Shown piece after piece: positions 44,541 through 57,212 of a DNA stretch of 64,000 bases. Position 1 is the stretch's first letter. Each line of letters starts with the position of its first letter. The notes beneath the pieces were generated by a model. It searched no databases, had not been told where the DNA came from, and saw only the letters and a program-made list of their open reading frames with translations. This stretch comes from Sthenelais limicola (Eukaryota; Annelida; Polychaeta; Phyllodocida; Sigalionidae), in NCBI GenBank assembly GCA_942159475.1, contig OW804097.1:57928986-57992985 (forward strand), in the 5' to 3' direction. The translations under genes were made by a program, and so were the position numbers.

Positions 44541-44906
44541 GCCGTAACAGGAAAATGAGTTTCAAGTCGCAGGAAAATGGATTTTGAGATACCATGGCAT
44601 TTTAGAAGATGGGATATTAGGCGGATTCCAACGATGTTAACCATTAGTATATTTGATAAACATACAAAAGATGTTTGAACAAATCTCACTGATATTTCTG
44701 GATGGACAGTCACTGTTGAGTAGACATCTTTAGGATGGTCTTAGAAACGCAGAGATATTAAAATATACAGTCTTGGAATTTGTTATGTACGACACAGGGC
44801 ACAAATTACCAACAAAATATTCCAACAGGGAGATTCTGTGAATAAAACACTTGGAAAAAAACGATTTTGTGATTTTCGACTGATTTTTCTGTAACACATC
44901 ACGTTT
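44541..44906 (+). mobile_element. MITE family A copy, degenerate
   Basis: The left end GTAACAGGAAAATGAGTTTC and the right end TTCTGTAACACATCACG are inverted. The interior GCGGATTCCAACGATG matches other members. Confidence 0.55.
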
Positions 44907-45182
44907 CTGCCTTAAATATGGTTTCTTTCAGTGAATATAGGTGAAGTTGACTTGTACATTTTCTGCCAAGCTGCTCCAGCTTCTTCTGCTCCCTACCCAG
45001 CTCTAAATGCTCCGACTGGTGCCAATGCAGGAGGCCTGCTAATGACCACCTAGTTTAGGGAGGGCATGGAGATGTGGAAGCATCTATGCAGAAGTGAGAC
45101 ATGGCCATGTAATGGGCTGTAGCTAACACAACAAGATGACAGACCTTCCCCCATCATCTACTCAATAGGCGCTCTCTCTTAC

Positions 45183-45600
45183 ATATGTGATGTGTTTCAG
45201 GAAAATGAGTCACAAGTCGCAAAACTTATATGTTTCAAAATTTGTTATTCCCAAGATCTCTTTGTACGAATGTTGTCATTCGTTGGGTTATCTAATGCTC
45301 AGAGTCGTATAAATATGTGTACCAAATTTCAGGACACTGTTTAAACATATGCATACATCTCTAAGCTCATCCTATAGAGTATATTCAGCTACTTTACTAG
45401 TAATTGTCCACCCAGTGATATTGCAAACAATTTTCTTCAAAAATAAAAGTATCGAAACCTAAAATATAGGAACAATTATTGCATGATCCAGTGTTTACTA
45501 TCATTAGAATCGGCTTGATTTTATCTTTTCAAATATGTAGATATTTCAAAATCCATTTTTTGCGACTTGTGACTCATTTCTGTGTAACACATTACATATA
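45183..45600 (+). mobile_element. MITE family A, well-preserved copy
   Basis: The left end reads ATATGTGATGTGTTTCAGGA then AAATGAGTCACAAGTCGCAA. The right end is the inverted TTGCGACTTGTGACTCATTT with ACACATTACATAT. Terminal repeats are about 40 bp; 418 bp in all. This copy is the best template for the family. Confidence 0.8.
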
Positions 45601-45679
45601 TGGGTCTTACCACTGGAGGGTGTACAGTGGGAATGCACTGAGGGGTGTTCTTCATAACCAGAAGCTTGCTAATTAGATT

Positions 45680-46032
45680 TGTTACAGAAAAATGAGTTGG
45701 AAAATTGATATTTTTCAAAGTGTTTCATTCACGAGATCTCTTCTCTTTCTTGGGATATCTAGCGCCTTGCGTCATATTATACATGTACCAAATATCAGGA
45801 CAGTGTATTAAATATATCCTTGCATTTTATTATATATTCTGTCATTCTAATGTCAGTATACTTAGCTACTTTAATGATAATTGTCCACCCAGGAATATTG
45901 CAAACTTTCTATCAAACATAAACAAACATCAAACATAAAATATAAAACTACTTTGTAGATTTTATAAATGTTAATATAGTTGGGGTTCACTTTTTCTTCT
46001 TTTTTGTATGACTATTTTCTCTATGACACATA
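45680..46032 (+). mobile_element. MITE family A, shortened-terminus copy
   Basis: GTTACAGAAAAATGAGTTGG at the left and GTATGACTATTTTCTCTATG at the right are degraded family ends. The interior (TTTCAAAGTG, CCAAATATCAGGACAGTGTA) matches the copy immediately upstream, so two members lie side by side. Confidence 0.6.
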
Positions 46033-46451
46033 AAAAAGAGGGAGGGTGTTGAAATCATTGATTGTGAGTATCAGACTGATTATTGGTATCTTTTTCCTGA
46101 ATTTCGTAACTCAGAAGAAAATGAGTTAAAATTGATTGTCCATTTTCTGGAAGTGATGTAAATAAAATCTGGAAATAAAACTATTACAACAACATATACC
46201 TAGGCAATGCACATTCAGTTGTTGATACAAGTTAAAAACGTCCATTTCGACAACTGAAACAAACAAAACCTCATAAACAACTACATCTCCTGTTGGCAAC
46301 CATCTTATCACATGATGCTCTCTTCATTAATCAAAATTCACAGAAATAAGCTCCTTTGGTTGCGGGTGTATCAACATCATTCGATTCTATATCAATTAAC
46401 ACCAACTCAAAAACCTATTTTGTGATATAATGGCTCAAATAATTATATCAT
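46033..46451. other. Intergenic stretch with no gene recognised
   Basis: AT-rich and non-coding; no repeat identified before the minisatellite. Confidence 0.4.
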
Positions 46452-46616
46452 CAAAGATATGAGTTGTTAAAGATATACCGGCCTAAATATAGTGTCAAAG
46501 ATGTGAGTTGTTTGAGATATACTGGCATATCAAACATATGAGTTGTTGTTGATACACTGACTCAAAAATAGTATCAAAGATATGAGTTGTTGTAGACATA
46601 CTGACGCAGATAGTAT
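46452..46616 (+). repeat. Minisatellite, four imperfect units of about 44 bp
   Basis: Each unit begins CAAAGATATGAGTTGTT (or CAAACATATGAG) and continues with a GATATAC-TGGC-like stretch. Unit starts are at 46452, 46496, 46531 and 46575; the second is about 35 bp. Confidence 0.8.
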
Positions 46617-47580
46617 AGTACCTGGCAAAACAACACCTAGAAACTAATGGACACGTGTTGGTATGCTGTTATTATGGTCGATTGTGTGCCTGATTTGTAC
46701 ATGCAGAGCTAAGAGTGCAGTACATGGGAATAATTAATGAACCTAGGCCTACACATCTTTTATTTTCTAGAACCAAGTCACTTGAGTTGATATTGTTGTA
46801 GCGAAATGGGTGGATTTGGTGTAGATGTAGTGGGGTATCCAGGAATATATGACGGTAAAACTTGAAGGGTGAATGTCCGATTTGTAGCTGGCCTAGAACC
46901 AAATGGGGGTATCCAATCCTCTCCTCTCCCTACTCCCAAACTCCATGGAGATAAATCGAAAGCTCAAAATGTCTAACTATAACCATATGTATCTTCTATT
47001 ATACATATATCTTCATGGTTCAATTTTCCTATTCAAATAGACCCATTTCATCTGTTTTCCAATGTCCAATTCTACAAGACGCCTTACTCCATTAGGAAAG
47101 AAAACCTTCTTTGGTTTCGCGGGTTTCTCCCAATGAAAATATAAAGTGTGCTAAATGAATATTTTCTCACCAGTAAGTAAAACTCACCTTATATTAATCT
47201 ATATGAATCAGCGTAGTCCATTCTGGACCAATGTATAATAAAATTTCATAATTTTCCAAAGCGTAGATTAAATCAATTCTAAAACTCATCACCCACTTTG
47301 TCAAGAATTATCCCATAATCAAACAATTTATCGCCATTAAAGAGCGCCGGCTATGGCCAGCTGCAGTAGCAGGCAGAGATAGATGTCCCCCAGATATTGG
47401 CCAGGCATGCCGGCAAGGCATGGCAAGTCACAGCCATTCTTTATCGGCCGGCACTGGAGAGCCTGCATCCATAAGCTATTGGCATTCAGGCCTCCCCTTG
47501 TGGAGACAGACTGGGAGCTCATATGTCCCTCTCCTTTATCATGCTACCCACCCACCCACCCCGCTCCTAAACCTTCTCCC
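46617..47580. other. Intergenic stretch with no gene recognised
   Basis: Nothing supported beyond short chance ORFs. Confidence 0.4.
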
Positions 47581-47939
47581 TTAAAGTTGCAGTCCATCGT
47601 GAAAACTGCACTCCCAGTTAACATCAGTCAAACACTAAAGATTTTCTACTTTTTCTTCCATTCTCTCAAAGTCATTTGACCACAAAATTAGAGAATTTGT
47701 TCTGGTTGGTTTGGCAACAAGGCTTCGTAGAAGTACACATTTATATTTCAGGGACATGCTGCATATCTTGCAGTGGCTAGATTTGTTATTCTTCCCCATT
47801 GGCCGATTTTGATTCAACTTCAATTTATTATATAAACATATAACCGCAGCAGAATACTGATAGATTTAGTTATTTAAGTCATAATAACAGTAAATTTGGC
47901 AAGATATTGTTTGTTATAATAGCTGAGAATGCAGTTTAA
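47581..47939 (+). mobile_element. MITE family B copy (TTAA flanks)
   Basis: TTAA at 47581-47584 and 47936-47939 flanks termini AAGTTGCAGTCCATCGTG (altered) and, reversed, AAACTGCATTCTCAGCTA. 359 bp, non-coding. The interior ATTTTCTACTTTTTCTTCCA is shared with 8268 and 54356. Confidence 0.7.
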
Positions 47940-48607
47940 AGTACACTTGCCACTGGGTTCCTGATTTGAGGATTGTTTCCTTGAATTTCAACCATGTGCT
48001 AGATCATACCCTGGAGCACTACTGTTAGAAAAAAGTGTATTTGGAACATTTGAGGATTTAAAAACCAAGATCATTTGTTTTGACATGGCGGACTGTAACC
48101 TCTCTGAGACAGGGCAGTTACAGGAGAAAGTTTCTGACCTAAATTCTGTGCATCTATATGAATAGTTGCTGATAATATACCACCTGGAGGGGACTGGGAT
48201 ATATCTGAATATATGCCGTCATACGGCCGTCATTGCCATAACTCTTTGACCGTGTTCATATAATCATGGATAAAATGGCTGAATAGCCCCTTTGTTAAGC
48301 CTTCAAATGGTCATTTTAGTTAATTTGTTATCCTAATACGTGACAAGCTATCCTGAAATACAGTACACAACCTATGGGTTGTGTTGACTAGTGTGGAGCT
48401 TGGTTGTCCTACCTGCTGGCAGTACCACATTTGAAAGCTTCAAAAGTTTTGTCATGGGCTAGTTTGTATTGAAATAAAATTGGAATATATGTATTGGAAA
48501 TACGTTGATCGAAGGCTTTACTATTGAATAAAGACTGCCACATCTTTTAAGTACCATTAATTCAATGTGTTTCCCAACAGAGGTAGGCTGAACCAATGTG
48601 ACTCATG
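47940..48607. other. Intergenic stretch with no gene recognised
   Basis: No coding similarity seen. Confidence 0.4.
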
Positions 48608-49646
48608 GGCCCTGTTGTATAAGCTAAGGAAGGAATATTTTTTGTAAGAATTCCTACGTTTTTTCCTTTACTTCGTTGGGAAATTCCTATGCTAAAAAGC
48701 ATTGAAAGTATAAGCTATTCCTTCCCTGAATCATTCCTTCAGCTGCTAAGGAAAACTGAGGGAATTCCTTCAGTCCCATACAGTTTCAATATGTTTCTCT
48801 GGGAATTTTCCTTCCCACCAAGCAGATGTAATCATGTAGGAATTTACTACATCATTTCCCTCCTTGAACCACTCAATATCCCCTGCCTACTTCAAACAAC
48901 AGTCTTCAGCGTACATGGTAAATGAGGTGACATGCCTTGTTCTCACTAGAAATCAACACTCTTGAGTCACAAACAATTGAGACAAACTAGGTCAAGGACA
49001 AATTTTGATTGGTAATAATGAAACTCTCAGCTGCTTGTTTTTTCCCAGACAGGCTCATCTCTCAAGTCCATGGTTCGAATCCCAGCTTGGGAGGCTTGTT
49101 TTTCTAGCCAGATTCATTCAAACTATGTTAATAATCAACAGAAAAATCATCTAACAGCAGAAACTTTGTACTTTAATAATAGCAGATATATATATGACTA
49201 GTAAAATCATATTTTTGCAGTTAATAGATCCTAAGGAATTCCTGAGGGAACACCTAAAAAGTGTTCCTTAGTTTTTTAGTCTTTTCATGTTTAACTCAGA
49301 GGAAAGAATGGGGGAAATTACTTCGGTAGGAAAACTTCTGAGGGAAATTCCCACATAGGGAACAACTACAAGTATCAAGGTAGGAAATTCCCACAGCTAA
49401 ATGGATCAGTTTTTAGGTCACGCCTGTGGATCTAGATTCAAATCCATTCCGGATAATCTGCATCAGATTTAAAGGTATAAGAAAAAGTGTTCGGAAATGA
49501 GTAAATCTTATGCATCCTATTTATCTTCTACCTTGCTGACCGACACCTGTACAGCAAGGAATATTCCTACGAGCTGGGAATGTTATGTAGGAATGAATGT
49601 AGGGAGACCGGGGAAGTGCATGGCGAGAAAACAGAACTACGGGCCC
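48608..49646. repeat. Family D-related repeat region
   Basis: It opens GGGCCCTGTTGTATAAGCTA, a family D-like terminus, and ends near GGGCCCCTAG at 49641. In between, GGAATTCC-type words and inverted GTTCCTTAG/CTAAGGAA segments recur. A box B-like GGTTCGAATCCC lies at 49073-49084, a tRNA-derived relic. Boundaries and unity of the element are uncertain. Confidence 0.35.
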
Positions 49647-50776
49647 CTAGACTATAAACTCTGGTAATAGTTAACGTAGATTCTTATTACATTGTAGGCC
49701 TATAATGGAACAACAGAACTTGTTGATAGCATGTTAGTTGTCTTTCCATTGTCAATCTTGTGGACAAGACGACAGAGCCCATACATTTTATTTATATCAT
49801 TGGGCACCCAACTTTTCACGTTTCAGATTTATTAGTTAAATGTGAATTTATTTTTCTGATTTTCTTTGAACCAATATAAATTGATCTGGAAGTTTTGGGT
49901 ATGTATTTGCCGGGGTAACTAATCTTTCTCTCCCCAGTGCATCACTAGCGAGCGTGCAAACTTGATATAATGAATTCCTTCAGTCATTTACAGTCAGGTA
50001 TGTATGTATGTATATTGTTTATTTCCAGTTCAATTACAGTTACATCAATATAGTCAATACAATATCTGGAAATGGGTACGACATTCTATGCTAATCATAG
50101 CTCTACCAGGAGGTCTCTACCAGGAGGTAACGCATACATGTGTTCAAAGCGTATTAAAACTAGAAAATCACATTTTATTCTTGGTAAACGTACATGAATT
50201 GAACCTTACATAACAATTTTTCAATCTAACCAAACTGATATTACTTTAATCTATGCAATAATGACCAATGTCATTATGACGTTGATGTTAATATTATTAG
50301 GAGTACGGTATTATAAATGGGAGATATTTGTCGGAGATAAATATATGTATACATATTATTTCTGCCCGACACCTGAATGCATGTTTACTAGTTGCTGACC
50401 AACAGCCTAACAACCAGAACAATTCCAGCCGTCGCAGTAGATAGACGTGGATAATTTTCTTTTTGTTTTTTTCTGGTGGTTGTTTCTTTTGGCTTCTCCT
50501 CGTAATAAAATAGCTGGAATAGCTGAAGTAATTGGAAGAACTGCGATAGCAGAAACTACTGCTTTTTCCACTGTAGTAAAAATGTATGTAAAAGTGTGGA
50601 AATAAAGTTCATACCATACCACACCGTATTATGAGTAAATTTGGTGTAAGGATTTGTTTGTCACAATAGCTGATGATGTAGCTTCCGGTTATTTCCACAG
50701 ACATAATGTTTGACATATAGACTCAGAGTTATAAATATTGTTACAGTTGTTATGTTTATGGGTCAGGACATTACAA
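49647..50776. other. Intergenic, with a short TATG repeat
   Basis: TATGTATGTATGTATA near 50000 is a tetranucleotide repeat. No gene recognised. Confidence 0.4.
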
Positions 50777-51430
50777 AATGTATGATCAGCAGCTCTACAT
50801 ATTTATAACATTCTGTTAAATTAGGTTAAAAAATGATGAATACTAAGTACATCTCAATATACTTGGTATTGCATAGACTAAGAAAAGCTGGTTATGTTGA
50901 ACTGGCACTGGCAGAAGACCTGATCTATCAGAGCCGAACAACCTTTCGTATTTACCATCTGCAAATACAAGAATTCTTGAATTGAATTGAACCTAATTGT
51001 TGCGTCAAATTTGGTTAATTTGAGAGGCTTGGGGAAAGCAAATCATACACTTTTTGGCCACTTCACCCACTTATAAGATTTTTATTCGGATCGGCTTAAC
51101 AAAAACAACGGTCAGTGAATCCGTTAGAGCAAGATATTTCAGCAAGCCCCCGAAATATAAATATGGACATTTAGAACCCTTAGGTTAATGATTAAATTGG
51201 AAAATCTTCCCGGATTTTGGTCAAATCACTTTCAAATTGATACGAAAAAACAAACCAAATAGTCGAAAATCCTAACCATCGAAAATCGTAATTGGATGCG
51301 AATACCAATTGAAGCACAAATAATTACCTAATCCATTTCATCCTGTAATCTTTCAATTCCAGCTAGCAATTATTTCCTAATAAAAATCTTAATTTTCTTA
51401 AAATTTGCTGATTGCAACTTTAAAACACTG
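50777..51430 (-). mobile_element. MITE family C and B relics, adjacent
   Basis: 50777-51060 carries family C blocks (AGCTCTACATATTTATAAC and TTTGGTTAATTTGAGAGG). 51060-51430 ends in ATTGCAACTTTAAA, the reversed family B terminus. Both are degraded. Confidence 0.45.
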
Positions 51431-51815
51431 CTAAGGAAACAGGGGGCAGCATCAAAATTAATTTGTAAGAGAACGACATTTATGACACTTATTGAAGGTC
51501 CTTGGAAAGCAAGCAAAAGGTGATATGTCACTTTAATTGACAATTTCAGACCATTGATTTTGATAAACGTTTCCATTAATATTGCTTGTTGTTGATGCTA
51601 TCTCCGGCCCATCCTCGATTAATGGACGGTTTCCGGAAGTGCTGGATTAGTGAGCGATAATGGAGATATTCCAGGCATGTTGTTTGGTTCTCAAGGCTCT
51701 TTCATAATTCAGCTCTGTTAAATTTTTTTTTCCTGGGAGACGAAAATAGTTCAGTTTTATTAGAAACTAAAAATAGCATGATTGCTTCTAAGTATTGCAC
51801 TTTCATGAGTCTCTG

Positions 51816-52097
51816 AATAGGGCAATTTGCATGTGCCACTGCGCATGTCTGCTACAATGCATGCTGGGATGGATTCTCATTGAATCTAACATACAAATAT
51901 TTAACACCACTTTTGTCCAAACTACCCAGAATATTGTCAACAATGCTGTTTCTTCTATCAATGATCTATGTTGGGAAGAATAAAGACTTATCCTAGCATA
52001 TCATGTATGATATATGGCAATTTACATGCTGATATATATATTCCATGATTCATTTGCGAATCAGGATCAATGATGGCGGCTATGCAAGTCCCCCATT
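51816..52097. mobile_element. MITE family F copy
   Basis: The left end AATAGGGCAATTTGCATGT and the right end, reversed, AATGGGGGACTTGCATA form inverted termini that match the copy at 63063-63527. Non-coding, 282 bp. Confidence 0.5.
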
Positions 52098-52191
52098 CCT
52101 TTAATTTCTATATTCTTCTTGAACGCATACATGTCATCACTATCATCGAGATCCTTCACGTCATCGAATATTATTCACATGGATTTAATGA

Positions 52192-52930
52192 TTAAAGCTG
52201 CATTTTCCAGTTACAACTCTGTCCAGCCTCTGTAGAACCAAAACTTCAAAGAGTACCGGTATAGGCTAAATATTTTGGCGGGCCACCAAAATATATAAAT
52301 GTGGACGTTTGCGAAGCCCTGCAGGAAAAACCCACGTGATGAAATCCTCCACAACATCGGTCAAACTAGCTTAAGAGGCCTCTCCACTTGGCCTCACAAA
52401 GTATCACCACAAGGCGGGGTTAATTCAACTAAAAAACTAAAGATTTTATACTTAATGAAAGCTATGTAGACCCAAAAGTAATTTTCGCCTCATGCAAACA
52501 GAGTCCTGTCTCTGTCCAGTATGCCAGTCATTATAGAAGTTCACAATCTTATTGCCCTCCTGAGACCTGCTGAATTCCCTTCCTGTGGTGGCTTTACTTA
52601 TCATCGCTCAGCGGCGGCAGTTTTCTCTCAGCCGAGTCAACTTCAAATTCATGCATAGACATATATATGTAACAGCAACAGAATATTGATAAATTAAGAA
52701 ACAGGGCGTCAAAAATGTATACTGAAAATATTGCTCAATTCTGCTAAAAAGATTAATAAATACTGTATATTTAGTACCGTGTTGATTCAAAAGGTTTGTT
52801 TGGTACTTTTGAATTTGGTTTTGAGTCTTATTTTGGTCTTAAATTTGGCTTATTTGAGAGAATTGATTTAGCTGAATTGTACTTTTTCTGACAACTTGCA
52901 AATAGAATCGGCACAATTAATCAGACGGAT
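52192..52930. mobile_element. Family B left end with a nested family C fragment
   Basis: TTAAAGCTGCATTTTCCAG at 52192 is a B terminus, but no matching right end was found. 52795-52910 holds family C blocks (GTCTTAAATTTGGCTTATTT, TTGTACTTTTTCTGAC) in reverse. Confidence 0.4.
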
Positions 52931-53677
52931 TGAAAACAATATTGAATAATATCTACATCCCTGGACAGAAAGAAATATCGATTTGTTTGTTCTCAAAATA
53001 TCAAAGAAATTGAATCGCTTTCATCTACACTCAGCCAAATACCAGGGGAAAAATCATTTAATCTTTTATGATACTTCCCTTGTGCAGACAGACATGCGCA
53101 GTGGTCACTTCAACAGGGCCAGCATCTGCTTCTAATTCTCTCATTGAAAGCTTGGATCCATGGAGAGCTGCAGCTGGATAGTTTGTCTCTAATGTTTAAT
53201 CGCCGCGAAGGTTAATTAGTGTAATTAAGAACGTGTGCGTCTCCTGGATACATTACGTTGTCATGGTAATGGATAAGTACCAGGGTTTGCTCACAGGGAG
53301 CGACTGATACGCTTAGGGCGAGTAATAATTGATGATGACCTTTTTTATGGGAGTAACTTGATATCAATTATTTTTTTTCTTAAAAGGTTCCGGGACGATA
53401 CAAGATCTCGCGAGGAGAAAAAGATGAAAGCCTGATACAGGAAGGTACATGTATCTTGGGATGTTTTCTGGATGTTTTTATTTTTTTTTAATAAAAAAGT
53501 AATGCATGGTAGATAATAGTGATTGAAAGTGATATGTGTGATGGATGTATGCTGAGTAGCTTCCGTTTGTAGATTTTCCTGTTCAGCTTTATCATTGAGA
53601 AACACACCCCTGCCCAGCCCGAGTGGCCCCAGTGATAAATGGGCCTGTTTTATAAGCTAGTGAAAGGAAAATTCTTG
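52931..53677. other. Intergenic stretch with no gene recognised
   Basis: Nothing supported. Confidence 0.35.
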
Positions 53678-53850
53678 ATGTTTCACAAAAAAATGAGTGA
53701 TAAGTGGCATAAAATCGATTTTGAGATACCATTGTATTCAAAAAGTTGCAATCAAGCAAATTCCAACTATGATAACCTTTAGAAGGCATAACAGGTAATT
53801 TGTTTTTATCTCATGTTCGAAAAGAAATAGCGATATTTCTGAATGTTTTT
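53678..53850 (+). mobile_element. MITE family A relic
   Basis: AAAAATGAGTGATAAGTGGC and GATTTTGAGATACCATTG match the left part of the 44541 copy. The right terminus is missing. Confidence 0.45.
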
Positions 53851-54355
53851 TTACCGGAAAGTTTAGTTGAGACAAATTGCCCATTACTTTTGGAAACATC
53901 ATACACAACTTTTGAAATACAACAACACATTTGGACCAATCCCCCCTATTTAAACCCAATTATAGAGTCAAGGTGTTATTGAATGCAGCCAGATAAGAGG
54001 TCTTAATATAAAGTTCGGGTCCTCAGAAAATGTACAATTCTGATGCAATGATCCAGAATGTTCTGGATCATTGATGATGCAATGTACATGGTAGTTCTGG
54101 AACATGAGCGAAGTAACAGCCAACATAAGGTTGACATGATATCTATATCAAAGAATTAAAGAATTAAACCGTTACCTTTATTATCATTATAATCATTAGT
54201 TATTCATATTCATAAATCATATTAATTAAGGTTATGCCTTGTTACCTAATCATGCAAGGCCGGATATGACAATAGAGGTGGAGCTAGATGGATCATATTA
54301 AGTAAGGATTTGTAATGCAACAGCAAGAGATAAAGGTAGAGACAGATGGAAAATA

Positions 54356-54659
54356 TTAAAGCTGCACTCTCAGCTAACATCGGTCAAAAACTTAACTTTT
54401 TGTACTTTTTGTTCCATTCTTTTCCAACCAATCTAAAAGTTATTGGACCAAAGATTTTCTAAAACATCCTCTTTCCTATTTGTAGGACCTTCACTTGTTA
54501 TCACTCACTGGCGGCAGTTTCCAGTTGGTGTTTCATCTTCAAATTCTTGTATAAGCATATAACAGCAGCAGAATACTGATGAAGTCAGTCCTATTAGTCA
54601 TAATATGAGTAAATATGGTGCGATTGTATTAGTCATAATAGCTAAGATTGCAGCTTTAA
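54356..54659 (+). mobile_element. MITE family B, clean copy
   Basis: TTAA at 54356-54359 and 54656-54659. The left terminus AGCTGCACTCTCAGCTAA is the inverse of the right (TAGCTAAGATTGCAGCT), with only two or three mismatches. 304 bp, non-coding. The best family B template in this window. Confidence 0.8.
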
Positions 54660-54899
54660 ATACGGACTTATTATGCAACACGCTCCTGGAGAGATAGGGA
54701 TAGAGATAGAGGGCGGGGCTGGGAGTAGATGATTGGGAGACTGAGATTAAAGCAGACAAAGTGAAGAGACCTCACTATCTAACCCGCGCACAAAGAGCTT
54801 CAGCCGGTAATCTGCCTCACCCCCTGTCAGACCTGCTTCATATTTATCTTCCATATAGAGACTAACGATGATATGATTGCCTTCAAATTGGCTCGGTGT

Positions 54900-55065
54900 A
54901 AGGGTCTCCAGAAAATTACAAACCACCCTTCACCAAAGACAGAGGTTCAAAATACAGTTCAACATAACCAAAACAACTTTTGATTCACACTCATCCCAAA
55001 AATATATATAGTATGTATCATGTTGAGCCTAATTTAGGATAGTTTACCAAATGTGCATTTAAAAC
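54900..55065 (+). mobile_element. MITE family C copy, partial
   Basis: CAGAAAATTACAAACCACCC then TTCAAAATACAGTTCAACAT match the family. The right terminus is lost after CCAAATGTGCA. Confidence 0.55.
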
Positions 55066-55324
55066 AAATCCTATTCAGGCAATAGAAATCCGTCATGATG
55101 GTGAATAGGGACCAGGGGCTTGTTGCATAAGCTAAGGAAATGAAAACTGTGTGTGGGTATACTCCTCTTCCCCTTCAATTCCAAATAACAATTACTAACC
55201 ACCATTGTGTGAATAGACTATATTCCTACCAGCTCTGCATTTTATGTAGGAAGGAAGGCATTTATTTCCTTCCTACAGGTGAAGGAATTCCCACACAAAA
55301 GTCCCTTTCCTTAGCATACAACAG

Positions 55325-55440
55325 AAGCCAGAACATCAGAAATGTACAATTCGCCTTCAGCAATCCTCTCAAATAAAACAATACCAAATACTCAGAATAC
55401 AGCTCAACATAATGAAAACTTGTGAATCAAGGTTTTGGGA
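55325..55440 (+). mobile_element. MITE family C fragment
   Basis: CATCAGAAATGTACAATTCG and AATCCTCTCAAATAA identify the left half only. Confidence 0.55.
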
Positions 55441-56267
55441 AGTTTCAATTTCATAACGCGCTACGAGACTCCCACACGTCTGAGGGTTATGTTGCTTGGT
55501 GGTTTTATCCATATGTCTAGATCGTGTTTTTAGAAAATGATGACGGAAAATGATGGAAAAATGGATGAGACGACTAGGGGATTTTTGCATGTCCGTCATA
55601 TTGAAACTTAGTTCGCAAGGGATTTGGGGAGTTATATAATATTATGTAGAACCTCTAGAAAACATGCCATGTTCAGTATGGGATATTTATCAGTGCTCCA
55701 ATATCAATATCCATGTGTTATACATGTTTCCATAACCCAAACCTCCATCTCTCCCATCATACATTTGTTTTCTTAGATCATTTATACAAACTATGACATT
55801 GGTGAAAACAATCTTGCAATCTTCTATACAAATGTTGCTAAATATCTGTATAAGGCCTGAAGTGAATGGATCAAGTTTCAGTCTCAATCGTCGAAATTCC
55901 ACTCTATGTTCCCAGCCTCTCAGATCAGATAAGAATGGCATGTCAGTGATTGGACGCCTATTCCATTATAATGACTTTCCTGGCCTTGAGTAGGCCAATA
56001 TACCATAGCCTGAGAAGACCAACATTGAGTTGACGGGGCTAACATTTTCCCCAACCTTCTTAACGAGTTTCATGTATGCTTAGAAGGAAATAATGTATAA
56101 TATATATATAATAACATTTTAATAGCATTTTGCATTTGGGACAAGAGGCTTTCCCTCAGTCTGGAGGGACTCTCTCTGAGCCTGAACTGAATTCTCTCAT
56201 TCTCATTGTCTCGTATTTCAAATAATAACCGATTAGAGCGTAAGGTAAAACAATGATTGGTGGCATT
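55441..56267. other. Intergenic, with a family F-like relic
   Basis: 55573-55830 contains AGGGGATTTTTGCATGTCCG and ACTATGACATTGGTGAAAAC, both found in family F. No gene recognised. Confidence 0.4.
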
Positions 56268-56457
56268 GGGCCCACTTGCATAAGAAATCGTTACTTAAAA
56301 TATTTTTGCAAATCTATTGGCTCTTGCTTGGAAATTCCTACTGTAGGAATACAATTTAACACTGTATAGCCTAGCAAATTTCTTTTTCTAAAGGTTCCTA
56401 CCACCTGCTTAGCATAGTAAGGACAATTTAAGTGAGGATTTCTTATGCAACGGGCCC
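56268..56457. mobile_element. MITE family D, clean copy
   Basis: The left end GGGCCCACTTGCATAAGAAA and the right end, reversed, GGGCCCGTTGCATAAGAAAT are near-perfect inverted repeats that extend to about 30 bp. 190 bp, non-coding. Confidence 0.75.
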
Positions 56458-56644
56458 CAGGAGTCAATACTATTGTTGACAGTTAGTGCACGAGCCATTA
56501 CGCACCAATATGTCTGGTGACAAGCCGGGACTCAGCGAGCAGAAGAAGCATGTTCAATCAGTGACAGTGTTGCCCATGTTGTTCCAGGCTTTGGGTAGAC
56601 ATGTTTAACACTCTCAGCTATTACTAGAAAAAGATCCTAAAATA

Positions 56645-56922
56645 ATTCATTCATATTTATGACCTAAAGGACTGGATTTATCAATATTTGGCTGCTGCTG
56701 CTGTGGATATACAACCACCGGTTAGCGATAATAAGTAAAGCCACTGCAGAAAAAGATTTCGGCGGGTCTAAAAAAGAATTAATTTTGTATGTTATGAAGC
56801 TAGACAAAACCCTCCAAAATCGGGTGCCAATGTCTCTAAAAATGTAAGATTGTAGCGAACAAATCAAACCTTAGATAAATCTTTAGCTTTTGACCGATAT
56901 TAGCTGACTGTGTAGCTTTGAT
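56645..56922 (-). mobile_element. MITE family B relic
   Basis: The right end, reversed, reads CAAAGCTACACAGTCAGCTA, a degraded family terminus. The interior GTTAGCGATAATAAGTAAAG matches the 10861 copy. Confidence 0.5.
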
Positions 56923-57212
56923 ACACCATGGACCTGTCATAAGACAAGTCACTATATTATCATTGACTGAGAGAGTGATTGAGTCCAGGCATTGGAAGGG
57001 ATCAGATAGAGAATCAGGAAAGTGGATTCAATCCATCCCAGTTTCATAACATTGGAACTAGTCAATCATTTCTGAGAGTATTCGAAACCTCTAAGTTTAT
57101 CTTTGTTTTACTTTCCATCTATTAGCTGTGGCAGATTCAGTAGACTATTTACGAGTTCTATTAAAAAAAAGTACATAGTTCTATCGTCAATACAATTCCT
57201 GACATGTATAGT
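56923..57212. other. Intergenic stretch with no gene recognised
   Basis: Nothing supported. Confidence 0.35.

Noticed and set aside
46452..46616. CRISPR array
   Set aside because: The units are contiguous imperfect tandem repeats without unique spacers, and the genome is animal.
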